Both the position numbers and the translations under genes were made by a program. A DNA stretch of 64,000 bases, from the NCBI RefSeq assembly GCF_000424585.1, contig NZ_KE384211.1:268348-332347 (forward strand). Direction: 5' to 3'. The stretch comes from Butyrivibrio sp. MC2013 (GTDB lineage Bacteria > Bacillota > Clostridia > Lachnospirales > Lachnospiraceae). The notes under the pieces were generated by a model that was not told the DNA's origin, made no database searches, and saw only the letters and a list, made by a program, of their open reading frames with translations. This document shows, piece by piece, positions 24,440-32,863 of the stretch. How positions within the stretch are numbered: the first letter of the stretch is position 1; each line of letters begins with the position of its first letter.

Positions 24440-26572
24440 TTATTTGATTACTTTTCCTACCAAATGTCCTTCATTGTTTTGTAGCTCTATATGCCTTGCA
24501 AAGAAAGCAAAGCTTTCCTCCTCATGATCTACAACTATAACCGTTTTATCTTGTTCACATAATTCAGCTAACGCTTTGGCAACAACAAATATTTCAGAAT
24601 TATCAAGTCCCTTGAATGGTTCATCTATTCCATAAACCTCAGATTTCCCTTTAAGCGCAGATACAAGCTTTATTCTTATGTTTTCTCCTCCGGATAGGGA
24701 AGATATTCGTTCACCAATTTGAAGATGCCCTAGCATTAACTTCTGAGCCGTTCTTAAAATCTCACAAACCGTCTTTTCAACATCCTCAAAATAATCAATC
24801 GCCTCATCTATCGTCATTTCCCAGATATCCAAAATTGATTTTCCTTTAATCTGATAGTTTTGTAATTTTTTATCAAATCCCGTTCCTCTACAATCTTTGC
24901 ACTTCAAAACTATTTGACTTTGTAACTCTGAACCATACGTAATCAATCCCGTCCCACCACATGTTCGGCAAGCACCACTTGCACTAGACATATTTGAAAA
25001 CAGGCTTTTATCTTTTTTGCAATTTTTCGCAAAACACTTAGATATTCTTTCCAAGATACCTAAATTTGTTGCAACAAACGAATGCGAATTTCCTTCAAGT
25101 GGTTTTTGATTAATATATTCATAGTTGTCAAAATATCTAGGTAAATATTCTCGCAAAACTGTTGATTTTCCAACACCAGATTTACCGGATATGATATTTA
25201 AAGTGGATTTTCCAAATGAAACATCAACGCCAGTGTATCCATAAATTCTACCAGATAAAGAAACAGTAATTGTAGCTTCCTCTGTTCTAGGTTTCAATAC
25301 GTACTTTTTATTTTGTTTTTCCAAGTACTTAGAAGCATCGATAATATTACCACCTTTTTTGCCGCTCCCCTCCCCCAAAGCTATTATTTGAGCAGCATCT
25401 TTGACAAACATATCATGATGATCAATTATCAGAAGGGTATGTTTTTTTTCAAGTGCTTTAACATTCTTATATACTATTTTCTTTTCATCAGTAGATAACC
25501 CTGCTAATGGTTCATCCAATACAATTAACAAGTCAGTAAGCTGAGTTGCAAACACTTGAATCAATCTCAAACGTTGTAACTCGCCACCAGATAATGACGG
25601 GATATTTCTATTCATAAATAGATAACCCACTTTTAACTCTGATGCTTTTTGTGCAAAAGTCTCTAATTGTGTAAGTGAAAAATCTATATTTTTACAGTCA
25701 TACTGTTTTCGAACCAGCGATGTCCATTCATGTAATTTATCAAAAGAAAGCAATAAAACTTCGCCTACTGAATAGCCACAAATTTTATATTTTTTATGCC
25801 CTGATTCAAACTTTTCACCATGGCATTCGGTACACGGTAACTCAGAATAAAATTTGGAACTCGGCGCAAAGTTTTTGAGCATAGGCTTTTCTATCAATGG
25901 TCCATAATATGAAGTCGTCCTTGTGCAATAGTGATTAGTTACTTTATACTTTATTGTATATTTTTTTGTTCCGGAACCTTCCAGTAGTAAATGCTTTTGA
26001 TTATCTGATAACTGCTTAAATTTTAGAGACGTATTGATTCCAACATCTGCACAATACGATTCCAATATTTGTCTGTAAAAATCCTTGTTTCGATTCCAAC
26101 AGCGAATCGGTACATCAGCAATCTTTTTATTAAAATCAATAATCTTATTTGCGTCTAATTGCTTCGTATATCCCAGTCCTAAACAATGTGGACAGACATT
26201 TTCCGTCTTATTTAAAACGAATAAATCATATGGTAGATCCAAAAGAGATGAAAAAATCTTTGAGATATTAGAATTTAAAGAAAAATATGTCCCAATAGTT
26301 GAACGAACATTATTATTGTTGTTCATCTGTTTTATCGGAACTGTAACTAATATATTCTCATAAGAATCCACCTTATACTCGGGTTCTTTTACACCATCGT
26401 AATACATTGATCCGAGCTCATGAAGGCCAATTTGTGCAATTGTATCATAAGCCAAAGATGATTTTCCACTTCCCGATGGCCCAACAATCAAATTTATCGC
26501 ATTCTTTTTTAGGTTAACAGAGACTTTTTTAAGATTATTGGTTTCTGCACCTCTGATTATGATATCCTTCAT
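24440..26572 (-). CDS. UvrA-like double ABC ATPase, associated with radical SAM peptide
   Basis: A 710-residue UvrA-family ATPase without membrane segments, shorter than true UvrA (about 940). Walker A 1 is GPSGSGKSS (31-39); signature 1 SLSGGELQRLRLI; Walker B 1 LLIVLDEPLAGLS; Walker A 2 GKSGVGKST; signature 2 SLSGGENIRIKL; Walker B 2 GIDEPFKGLD. Two cysteine modules (CPHCLGLGY with CTECHG, and ACRTCGGTG with CKDCRGTGF) correspond to UvrA zinc fingers. The UvrB-binding part seems lost, as in UvrA2/DrrC-type drug-resistance proteins. It starts 16 bp after the radical SAM gene with AAAGGAG. A role in self-protection against the peptide is inferred; a repair role is possible. Confidence 0.85.
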   Translation of the reverse strand: MKDIIIRGAETNNLKKVSVNLKKNAINLIVGPSGSGKSSLAYDTIAQIGLHELGSMYYDGVKEPEYKVDSYENILVTVPIKQMNNNNNVRSTIGTYFSLNSNISKIFSSLLDLPYDLFVLNKTENVCPHCLGLGYTKQLDANKIIDFNKKIADVPIRCWNRNKDFYRQILESYCADVGINTSLKFKQLSDNQKHLLLEGSGTKKYTIKYKVTNHYCTRTTSYYGPLIEKPMLKNFAPSSKFYSELPCTECHGEKFESGHKKYKICGYSVGEVLLLSFDKLHEWTSLVRKQYDCKNIDFSLTQLETFAQKASELKVGYLFMNRNIPSLSGGELQRLRLIQVFATQLTDLLIVLDEPLAGLSTDEKKIVYKNVKALEKKHTLLIIDHHDMFVKDAAQIIALGEGSGKKGGNIIDASKYLEKQNKKYVLKPRTEEATITVSLSGRIYGYTGVDVSFGKSTLNIISGKSGVGKSTVLREYLPRYFDNYEYINQKPLEGNSHSFVATNLGILERISKCFAKNCKKDKSLFSNMSSASGACRTCGGTGLITYGSELQSQIVLKCKDCRGTGFDKKLQNYQIKGKSILDIWEMTIDEAIDYFEDVEKTVCEILRTAQKLMLGHLQIGERISSLSGGENIRIKLVSALKGKSEVYGIDEPFKGLDNSEIFVVAKALAELCEQDKTVIVVDHEEESFAFFARHIELQNNEGHLVGKVIK

Positions 26573-26588
26573 GACAGATCTCCTTTAA

Positions 26589-27737
26589 TTACATAATATC
26601 CTTGTACTCCTTAAATTCTGGCATAAAATCTTTCTTAATGCGTTCAATTGCTGTAATAGTATTATATACCCTATCCTTAGGAAGCGAATCTGGGTTTTTC
26701 AAAAGGCGTTTTGCAAGTAAATCAGCAACATATAATGTTATTAACTTCTGCGCTCTACATTTTGATTTATCGCGATTCTTAAACGATTTCTGCGTTAAAT
26801 AATTTGCTCCTGGACAATAAGGGCAGATTGGATGAATAAAACAATCAAAACATTCCTCGTCTACAAAGCCATCATCATTTTTAAAGTCAGTCTTTTGAAT
26901 ATCCTCCAGTTCCTTCTCATCAAATGTCATCGGGGTTACAAAAGGACATGGATATCTTTTACCATCAGTATCAAAAAAGATTGTACCAACGCCAATTCCA
27001 CACCATTTTCGTTTGTTCTCAACTTCCTCAACGCAGACACCAATTTGTCGTCCCATCATCTGATCCAGCATTAACTCATCATGCTCAACGTAGAACTCGA
27101 CTAGCTTCTTTAATTGAGGAATAAGCATTTTTATATATTTTTCATCACTCCAATCAAATTCACCTTCAAAGAGATTCACGCCATCAATCTCTTTAAAACC
27201 TAATCTATGAATATGAATTATATTGTCGGCTAAATTAGGAAGTGTAAAATCAGAAATAGTCATCTTAACTCCTTGATTTGGCCACGTATTCAAGAAGAAC
27301 TCTTTATCTATTTTATCGTATGAATTACTTCTATTATGGTTGTGCGTTTCAGGCAATCCATCTAAACTTAGTCCTAAAACAAATTTATTCTTTCTTTCAG
27401 CAAACCAAGTTTTCATTTCATCATTTAATAATGCTCCATTTGTTGTAGCATAAAAAATATACGAATAATCAGCACCATACCGTTTATGAGTATACTCGTA
27501 TATTTTCTTTATTAACTCAAATTCAACTAATGGTTCTCCACCAATAAAGGTAATCTCAACCCCATCCATATCTTCAGGAATATTAGAAAATATCCAATCA
27601 ATACAACTACATGCTGTCTCAAAAGTCATTCGATTATTTCCATCATGATTTTGATAACAATAGACACAATCTAAATTACAGCTATGTGTAACACATAAAC
27701 TAGGAGAAAACCTAGTACCTTTTCTAATGTCGCTCAT
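26589..27737 (-). CDS. Radical SAM/SPASM peptide maturase
   Basis: A 382-residue radical SAM enzyme. The [4Fe-4S]-SAM motif CNLDCVYC is at residues 20-27, followed by FIGGEPLVEF. The C-terminal SPASM-type region carries cysteines in KWCGIGVGTIFFDTDGKRYP, CFDCFIHPICPYCPGANY and KCRAQKL, enough for auxiliary clusters. The start at MSDIRKGTRFSPSLCVTHSC (27737) is set by GGGAGAG; a longer frame runs into the hairpin. Such enzymes make thioether or other crosslinks in Cys-rich peptides (sactipeptides, ranthipeptides). The gene upstream encodes an 8-Cys peptide, its likely substrate. Confidence 0.9.
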   Translation of the reverse strand: MSDIRKGTRFSPSLCVTHSCNLDCVYCYQNHDGNNRMTFETACSCIDWIFSNIPEDMDGVEITFIGGEPLVEFELIKKIYEYTHKRYGADYSYIFYATTNGALLNDEMKTWFAERKNKFVLGLSLDGLPETHNHNRSNSYDKIDKEFFLNTWPNQGVKMTISDFTLPNLADNIIHIHRLGFKEIDGVNLFEGEFDWSDEKYIKMLIPQLKKLVEFYVEHDELMLDQMMGRQIGVCVEEVENKRKWCGIGVGTIFFDTDGKRYPCPFVTPMTFDEKELEDIQKTDFKNDDGFVDEECFDCFIHPICPYCPGANYLTQKSFKNRDKSKCRAQKLITLYVADLLAKRLLKNPDSLPKDRVYNTITAIERIKKDFMPEFKEYKDIM

Positions 27738-27767
27738 TTTTTGCTCTCCCTTGCAATAATATAAAAT

Positions 27768-27798
27768 AAGCTGCTCACCATAGATCGGCAAGCAGCTT
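27768..27798 (-). terminator. Attenuator between precursor and maturase genes
   Basis: Perfect 8-bp stem AAGCTGCT/AGCAGCTT with a 15-base loop; ATTTTATATTATT follows on the minus strand, and TTTT on the plus strand. It would lower enzyme expression relative to the peptide, as is common in RiPP operons. Confidence 0.7.
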
Positions 27799-27822
27799 TT
27801 TTGCGTATTCACTCAATGAAAA

Positions 27823-28017
27823 TCAGCTTCCTGATCCACTGCAACTTCTACCACAGTTTCCAGAGCAGCCTGTTTCACATCCGCCTGAACATGACTGTCC
27901 ACAATTACCTGTACAACCACATCCATTAGCATAATAAGCAACTCCGGCAGGAGCAGGCTCATAGTTTTTCTTCATGTCGTTAAGCGCATCAATAATTGCA
28001 TCCGTTAAAAAACCCAT
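27823..28017 (-). CDS. Cys-rich RiPP precursor peptide, 64 aa
   Basis: The leader is MGFLTDAIIDALNDMKKNYE and the next twelve residues; the core begins near residue 33 with eight cysteines: C-G-C, then six further Cys each spaced by exactly three residues (TGN, GQS, SGG, ETG, SGN, GRS). The core is nearly all Cys, Gly, Ser and small polar residues and ends SCSGSGS. This resembles Cys-rich substrates of radical SAM/SPASM enzymes (ranthipeptide/sactipeptide type; from memory also the so-called FibroRumin group). GGAGG lies 7 bases before the ATG. It is the first gene of the operon. Confidence 0.88.
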   Translation of the reverse strand: MGFLTDAIIDALNDMKKNYEPAPAGVAYYANGCGCTGNCGQSCSGGCETGCSGNCGRSCSGSGS

Positions 28018-28048
28018 AGAAGCACCTCCGTTAATTATTAATATAAGT

Positions 28049-28077
28049 ATATTAGCATATTTTCACTACTCATTCAA
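28049..28077 (-). promoter_or_regulatory. Predicted promoter of the RiPP operon
   Basis: On the minus strand TTGAAT (28072-28077) and TAATAT (28049-28054) with a 17-base spacer, 31 bases before the peptide ATG. Confidence 0.6.
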
Positions 28078-28298
28078 GTTTAGTTATTTTTTTATCGTTA
28101 AAATTTACCAAAATATATTTTGACTATACCATCGAAACGCCCAAAATACTTGCTTTTTTTATTTTATAATTATGCACTATCTTATTTGATATTTGGTTAG
28201 CGAAGCTCTATAACCCTTGTATTTACTGGGATTTTCTGAAATATCTCAAAATATTTTTTAGGATATTTTAAAATGCAAAATTTAAGAAGCATAATAAT
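28078..28298. other. AT-rich gap upstream of RiPP operon
   Basis: About 220 bp with no convincing gene. It is very AT-rich with T and A runs. A patch near 28195-28245 (GCGAAGCTCTATAACCCTTG) has a more gene-like composition and could be a remnant of an older insertion or attachment site, but no frame supports this. Confidence 0.4.
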
Positions 28299-28331
28299 GC
28301 CCGCAAAGCAGGTTTGATCTGCAATGCGGGC
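28299..28331 (-). terminator. Terminator of the Xre gene; copy 2 of repeated hairpin
   Basis: GCCCGC..AGCAG / CTGC..GCGGGC hairpin, 30 of 32 bases identical to 24376-24407, including the internal AA/AA mismatch. The T-run after it (ATTATTATGCTT) is weaker than in copy 1. It begins 22 bases after the Xre stop. Confidence 0.7.
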
Positions 28332-28352
28332 ATCCTAAGCATTATTTAGTTC

Positions 28353-28688
28353 TTAAAGCAATCCTTCAACCTTACGCTTTATTACCCAATAAACATCTTC
28401 GACCTCTCGATCAGATAGTTTTTCAAGTAGCTTAAGGAAAGAACTATATTTGGCAGTTAATCTCTGCTCATCACCAGCTTCTGTAAATTCAACAAAAAGC
28501 AATTCTCTCACATCTACATTATAAATACGAGAAAACTGAGCAAGCTCATCTGCAGATATACTTCTCTTACCTGCTTCCATCTCACTAATCGCTCTCTTTG
28601 CAACATTCATAAGATTAGCAGCCTCATCCTGGGATAATCCTTTCTTCACACGTGCTTCTTTAAGCTTTTTACCCGTAAATTCAGACAT
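28353..28688 (-). CDS. Xre family transcriptional regulator, 111 aa
   Basis: HTH at about residues 6-60: KLKEARVKKGLSQDEAANLM, VAKRAISEMEAGKRSISADE, with C-terminal helices (YSSFLKLLEKLSDREVEDVY). ATG at 28688 is preferred (AAGGAGG seven bases ahead) over an earlier in-frame ATG inside the operator. Two palindromic sites upstream suggest autoregulation. It lies between the RiPP operon and ppdK in the same direction and may control the RiPP promoter, but the palindrome is not seen there. Confidence 0.85.
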   Translation of the reverse strand: MSEFTGKKLKEARVKKGLSQDEAANLMNVAKRAISEMEAGKRSISADELAQFSRIYNVDVRELLFVEFTEAGDEQRLTAKYSSFLKLLEKLSDREVEDVYWVIKRKVEGLL

Positions 28689-28706
28689 TTTTAAACCTCC
28701 TTCAAA

Positions 28707-28766
28707 GTTCCGATTTTCGGAACAAACATCAAAATGGTCCATTTTTCGTGTTACGATTTTCGGAAC
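28707..28766. promoter_or_regulatory. Two operators of the Xre gene
   Basis: GTTCCGA-TTT-TCGGAAC (28707-28723) is a perfect palindrome with 7-bp arms; GTTACGA-TTT-TCGGAAC (28750-28766) has one mismatch. Centre distance is 43 bp. A half site CTCCGAAA follows at 28772. Confidence 0.75.
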
Positions 28767-28856
28767 AAATGCTCCGAAATTTTGTCGAATGTAGTCAGCA
28801 AAAAATGTATGAAGTACTCCGGCAGCTTAATTGAATTTTATCTTTGTGTAAAAAAA

Positions 28857-28885
28857 TATAGGGTGTCTAAAGTAGACACCCTATA
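28857..28885 (-). terminator. Strong terminator of ppdK
   Basis: TATAGGGTGTCTA and TAGACACCCTATA form a perfect 13-bp stem with a 3-base loop, followed by TTTTTT on the minus strand. It lies about 130 bp after the ppdK stop and marks the border of ordinary chromosome. Confidence 0.88.
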
Positions 28886-29011
28886 CTAGAAATAGCTTAA
28901 TTACAAGCTTTTCGGGAAATCTGAACCCGTTTTTCTTATGATAAATCTTTGAAGATTGTCTCATAAAATCCTTCGAGATTTCAAAAGTTCCCAAAAAACA
29001 ACTGGTCTCGC

Positions 29012-31654
29012 TTACTGACGTGACTCGGCGATAGCTGCCTGTGCTGCAGCCAGTCTTGCGATCGGCACACGGAAAGGTGAGCATGATACATAGTCAAGAC
29101 CGATCTTGTGGCAGAACTCAACAGATGAAGGATCACCGCCGTGCTCGCCGCAGATACCAACGTGAAGCTTAGGATTAACAGGCTTACCAAGCTTGATAGC
29201 TGTCTCCATAAGTCTTCCAACACCAGTCTGATCCAGCTTAGCGAAAGGATCGTTCTCGAAGATCTTGGTGTCATAGTAAGCATTCAGGAACTTGCCGGCA
29301 TCATCTCTTGAGAAGCCGTATGTCATCTGAGTCAGATCGTTAGTACCGAAGCAGAAGAAATCAGCATCCTTAGCGATATCATCAGCTGTAAGAGCAGCTC
29401 TGGGGATCTCGATCATTGTACCAACTTCGTACTCAAGGTTAGCGCCTGCAGCTGCGATCTCAGCATCAGCTGTCTCAACAACTACCTTCTTAACGAACTT
29501 AAGTTCCTTGTCATCACATACAAGAGGGATCATGATTTCAGGAACAACCTTCCAGTCAGCATGCTTCTTCTGTACGTTGATAGCTGCACGGATAACAGCC
29601 TTTGTCTGCATCTTTGCAATTTCAGGATATGTAACTGCAAGACGGCATCCTCTGTGACCCATCATAGGGTTGAACTCGTGCAGAGAGTTGATCATAGCTT
29701 TGATCTCTTCTACGCTCTTGTTCTTAGCCTCAGCCAGCTTCTGGATGTCAGCTTCCTCTGTAGGAACGAACTCATGAAGCGGAGGATCAAGGAATCTGAT
29801 TGTAACAGGGTTGCCCTCAAGAGCCTCGAAGAGACCTTCGAAGTCTCCCTGCTGATAAGGCAGGATCTTGTCAAGAGCAGCTTCTCTCTCTTCTACTGTA
29901 TCGGAGCAGATCATTTCTCTGAATGCTGCAATTCTGTCAGCCTCGAAGAACATGTGCTCTGTACGGCAAAGACCGATACCTTCAGCACCAAGCTCACGAG
30001 CCTTCTTAGCATCAGCAGGAGTATCTGCGTTTGTACGAACCTTAAGCTTTCTGTACTTGTCAGCCCAGCCCATGATACGGCCAAACTCACCAGCGATCTT
30101 AGCATCTACTGTAGGGATCAGGCCCTGGTAGATGTTACCTGTTGTACCATCGATAGAGATTGTGTCACCTTCGTGGAACTCTACGCCACCAAGTGTGAAC
30201 TTCTTGTTCTCTTCATCCATGATGATATCGCCGCAACCGGATACACAGCACTCACCCATACCACGAGCAACAACTGCTGCGTGAGATGTCATACCACCAC
30301 GTACTGTCAGGATACCCTGAGCAGCCTTCATACCTGTGATATCTTCAGGAGATGTCTCAAGACGAACCAGAACTACCTTCTCGCCTCTCTCAGCCCATTC
30401 AACAGCATCATCAGCTGTGAATACGATCTTACCTGCAGCAGCTCCGGGTGAAGCGCCAAGGCCCTTTCCAAGAGGAGTAGCAGCCTTAAGAGCAGCAGCA
30501 TCGAACTGAGGGTGAAGAAGTGTATCAAGGTTACGAGGATCGATCATTGCAACAGCTTCAGCCTCTGTCTTGTGTCCCTCATCAACCAGATCACAAGCGA
30601 TCTTCAGAGCAGCCTGAGCTGTTCTCTTACCGTTACGGCACTGAAGCATATAGAGCTTCTTGTTCTCTACTGTGAATTCCATATCCTGCATATCATGGTA
30701 GTGATTCTCAAGAGTCTCACAAACCTTGATGAACTCAGCATAAGCTTCAGGAAATTCCTTCTCCATCTGAGCGATAGGCATAGGAGTACGAACACCAGCA
30801 ACAACGTCCTCACCCTGTGCATTGATCAGGAACTCACCCATGAGCTTGTTCTCACCTGTAGCAGGATCACGTGTAAATGCAACACCTGTACCGGACTGAT
30901 CATTCAGGTTACCGAATACCATGGGCATTACGTTTACAGCTGTTCCCCATGAATAAGGGATATCATTGTCACGACGATATACGTTTGCACGAGGGTTATC
31001 CCATGAACGGAATACAGCCTCGATAGCCAGCTTAAGCTGCTCTACGGGATCTGAAGGGAAATCTGTTCCCAGCTGGTTCTTGTACTCAGCCTTGAACTGT
31101 GTAGCCAGCTCTTTAAGATCAGCTGCAGTAAGTTCAACGTCGAACTTAACACCCTTCTCTTCCTTCATCTTGTCGATCAGCTGCTCGAAGTACTTCTTGC
31201 CGACCTCCATAACAACGTCAGAGAACATCTGGATGAAACGACGATATGAGTCATATACGAAACGCTCGAATGCAGGATCAGGATTGCCCTTGATCATTGC
31301 ATCTACAACCTCGTCATTCAGACCAAGGTTAAGGATTGTATCCATCATGCCGGGCATGGAAGCACGAGCACCGGAACGAACAGATACAAGGAGAGGATTC
31401 TGGAGATCGCCGAACTTCTTGCCGTTCTCTTTCTCCATCCAAGCAACGCCTTCCATTGCCTGAGCCATGATCTCGTCATTGATCTTGCGGCCATCTTCGT
31501 AGTACTGAGTACAAGCCTCTGTTGTAATTGTGAAACCCTGAGGAACAGGAAGACCGATCTCAGTCATCTCTGCAAGGTTAGCACCCTTACCACCAAGAAG
31601 ATTTCGCATTGACATGTTACCTTCTTTGAAGGTATAAACCCACTTGTTAGCCAT
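29012..31654 (-). CDS. ppdK: Pyruvate, phosphate dikinase
   Basis: Interconverts PEP and pyruvate with AMP/PPi and ATP/Pi; in anaerobic Firmicutes it serves PPi-linked glycolysis. 880 residues from MANKWVYTFKEGNMSMRNLL; usual length about 875. Nucleotide-binding domain N-terminal; the phosphohistidine loop GGMTSHAAVVARGMG is around residue 450; the PEP-binding TIM barrel includes GLCRTEHMFFE and the C-terminal LHVGICGEHGGDP with the catalytic Cys. Monocistronic with its own terminator. Codon use looks like a highly expressed gene (few rare codons), unlike the AT-rich RiPP module beside it. The shorter start is preferred because the earlier ATG has no binding site. Confidence 0.97.
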   Translation of the reverse strand: MANKWVYTFKEGNMSMRNLLGGKGANLAEMTEIGLPVPQGFTITTEACTQYYEDGRKINDEIMAQAMEGVAWMEKENGKKFGDLQNPLLVSVRSGARASMPGMMDTILNLGLNDEVVDAMIKGNPDPAFERFVYDSYRRFIQMFSDVVMEVGKKYFEQLIDKMKEEKGVKFDVELTAADLKELATQFKAEYKNQLGTDFPSDPVEQLKLAIEAVFRSWDNPRANVYRRDNDIPYSWGTAVNVMPMVFGNLNDQSGTGVAFTRDPATGENKLMGEFLINAQGEDVVAGVRTPMPIAQMEKEFPEAYAEFIKVCETLENHYHDMQDMEFTVENKKLYMLQCRNGKRTAQAALKIACDLVDEGHKTEAEAVAMIDPRNLDTLLHPQFDAAALKAATPLGKGLGASPGAAAGKIVFTADDAVEWAERGEKVVLVRLETSPEDITGMKAAQGILTVRGGMTSHAAVVARGMGECCVSGCGDIIMDEENKKFTLGGVEFHEGDTISIDGTTGNIYQGLIPTVDAKIAGEFGRIMGWADKYRKLKVRTNADTPADAKKARELGAEGIGLCRTEHMFFEADRIAAFREMICSDTVEEREAALDKILPYQQGDFEGLFEALEGNPVTIRFLDPPLHEFVPTEEADIQKLAEAKNKSVEEIKAMINSLHEFNPMMGHRGCRLAVTYPEIAKMQTKAVIRAAINVQKKHADWKVVPEIMIPLVCDDKELKFVKKVVVETADAEIAAAGANLEYEVGTMIEIPRAALTADDIAKDADFFCFGTNDLTQMTYGFSRDDAGKFLNAYYDTKIFENDPFAKLDQTGVGRLMETAIKLGKPVNPKLHVGICGEHGGDPSSVEFCHKIGLDYVSCSPFRVPIARLAAAQAAIAESRQ

Positions 31655-31791
31655 ATTCTTTTTCCCTTTCTTTGCCGTATCTTCCATTTACGGCAATCTA
31701 CCATAATACTTGTTTCTATAATCATCCGTATAAATGTCAAATCCCCGGAGCTACCCGCAGTTTGTCCAATTATATACAGATATTACCAAAA

Positions 31792-32757
31792 TCATGAACG
31801 GAGGGCGGTATATTCCCTCTCAATATTGCCCTCATCCTGGAACTCGTCGAACTTGTCGTCACTGTCCGGAATAAAGGAATCAAATATAAAGATATCAAAC
31901 TTGTTTCGGTTCTCATCAAGGGCCTTCTGGTCTTTGATGGTCCAACCAGCCGATACATTTCTGTAGAGTTTCCTGACTATACGTCTGCTGAAATTATTGG
32001 CATGCTTGTAATTATATGCCACAAAATCAGGCTTTGTAAGGAAGTTCAGCATCAGATTGGAAGGCACCTTCCATATCCTGGAGTGGAGATCCAGCTCATC
32101 ATCCTTAAGGAATTCCTCTGCAAGCTGTCCCCTCATGACCTGGGGATGATGCTTCTTGTACCATAGAAGTGCCAGCGGATTAAATGACTCTATACAATAA
32201 GGACCCTTATACTTCCTGAGCAGCCCGTCAGCCACCGCACATACACCGGTATCAACCATATCTATCTTGATCTCTATGATAAGAGGAACTCTGCCGTCAA
32301 CCATATCCAGGAAGTCCTCAAGCTTGGGTATCTTCTCTTCTGAATCCATCAGATGAAAATGCTGCAGCTCGTCGTAGCTGTAGTCACTGATCTTACCCCT
32401 GACCCCCTTGGAACCATCCAGATTCCTGACTGCAAAATGCGATTCATAACCCTTGTCATATCTGGCCACCCTGGCAAGAGTTGAATCGTGAAAGATCACC
32501 GGTATACCGTCTCTGGATAGCTGAACATCACATTCTATACCATATCCGGCTTCCACAGCCTTTCTAAAGGCCTTCATGGAATTCTCCGGTGCATCGGAAT
32601 TATTGTCATGCAGGCCTCTGTGAGCGTATAGTCTGCTAACAAAAGGTTTCCTGCTGGGCCGCTTTGTCATACGCGGCATGACCGCAACCAGATAGGCACC
32701 TCCTGCCAAAGCAGGTATAGTCAAAAGCCTGAATAAAGCTTTATTAAATTTCATCAT
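31792..32757 (-). CDS. Glycerophosphodiester phosphodiesterase family protein
   Basis: 321 residues. An N-terminal hydrophobic segment (LFRLLTIPALAGGAYLVAVM) anchors or exports the protein. The GDPD barrel starts with LYAHRGLHDN and continues APENSMKAFRKAVEAGYGIE, CDVQLSRDGIPVIFHD, giving the catalytic HRG, E-x-D and HD residues. Acts on glycerophosphodiesters outside or at the membrane to release glycerol-3-phosphate. It reads the same way as the ABC-F gene upstream but behind a hairpin. Confidence 0.88.
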   Translation of the reverse strand: MMKFNKALFRLLTIPALAGGAYLVAVMPRMTKRPSRKPFVSRLYAHRGLHDNNSDAPENSMKAFRKAVEAGYGIECDVQLSRDGIPVIFHDSTLARVARYDKGYESHFAVRNLDGSKGVRGKISDYSYDELQHFHLMDSEEKIPKLEDFLDMVDGRVPLIIEIKIDMVDTGVCAVADGLLRKYKGPYCIESFNPLALLWYKKHHPQVMRGQLAEEFLKDDELDLHSRIWKVPSNLMLNFLTKPDFVAYNYKHANNFSRRIVRKLYRNVSAGWTIKDQKALDENRNKFDIFIFDSFIPDSDDKFDEFQDEGNIEREYTALRS

Positions 32758-32820
32758 TTACCTTTCCGGTTTGGACAATTGTCTTAAAAAGCTATTATAT
32801 TTTAACGCATAGCAATAACC

Positions 32821-32856
32821 AAGGCAAGAAAAATCATATAAAATTTTTCCTGCCTT
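32821..32856 (-). terminator. Hairpin after the ABC-F gene
   Basis: AAGGCAAGAAAAAT pairs with ATTTTTCCTGCCTT (one mismatch). It starts 7 bases after the stop codon. The A/T part of the stem replaces a clear T-tail, so its efficiency is uncertain. Confidence 0.55.
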
Positions 32857-32863
32857 ATGTTGC

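Noticed and set aside
24440..26572. True UvrA repair subunit
   Set aside because: Too short, AT-rich, placed in a RiPP operon and lacking the UvrB-binding part; classed as UvrA-like instead.
28195..28245. Remnant of a recombinase gene or ICE attachment site
   Set aside because: Only a short patch of different composition; no frame or direct repeat could be tied to it because the other ICE end is outside the window.
29561..30451. Long plus-strand open frame opposite ppdK
   Set aside because: It is a shadow of ppdK codon bias; no SD, no domain, and the minus-strand protein is certain.
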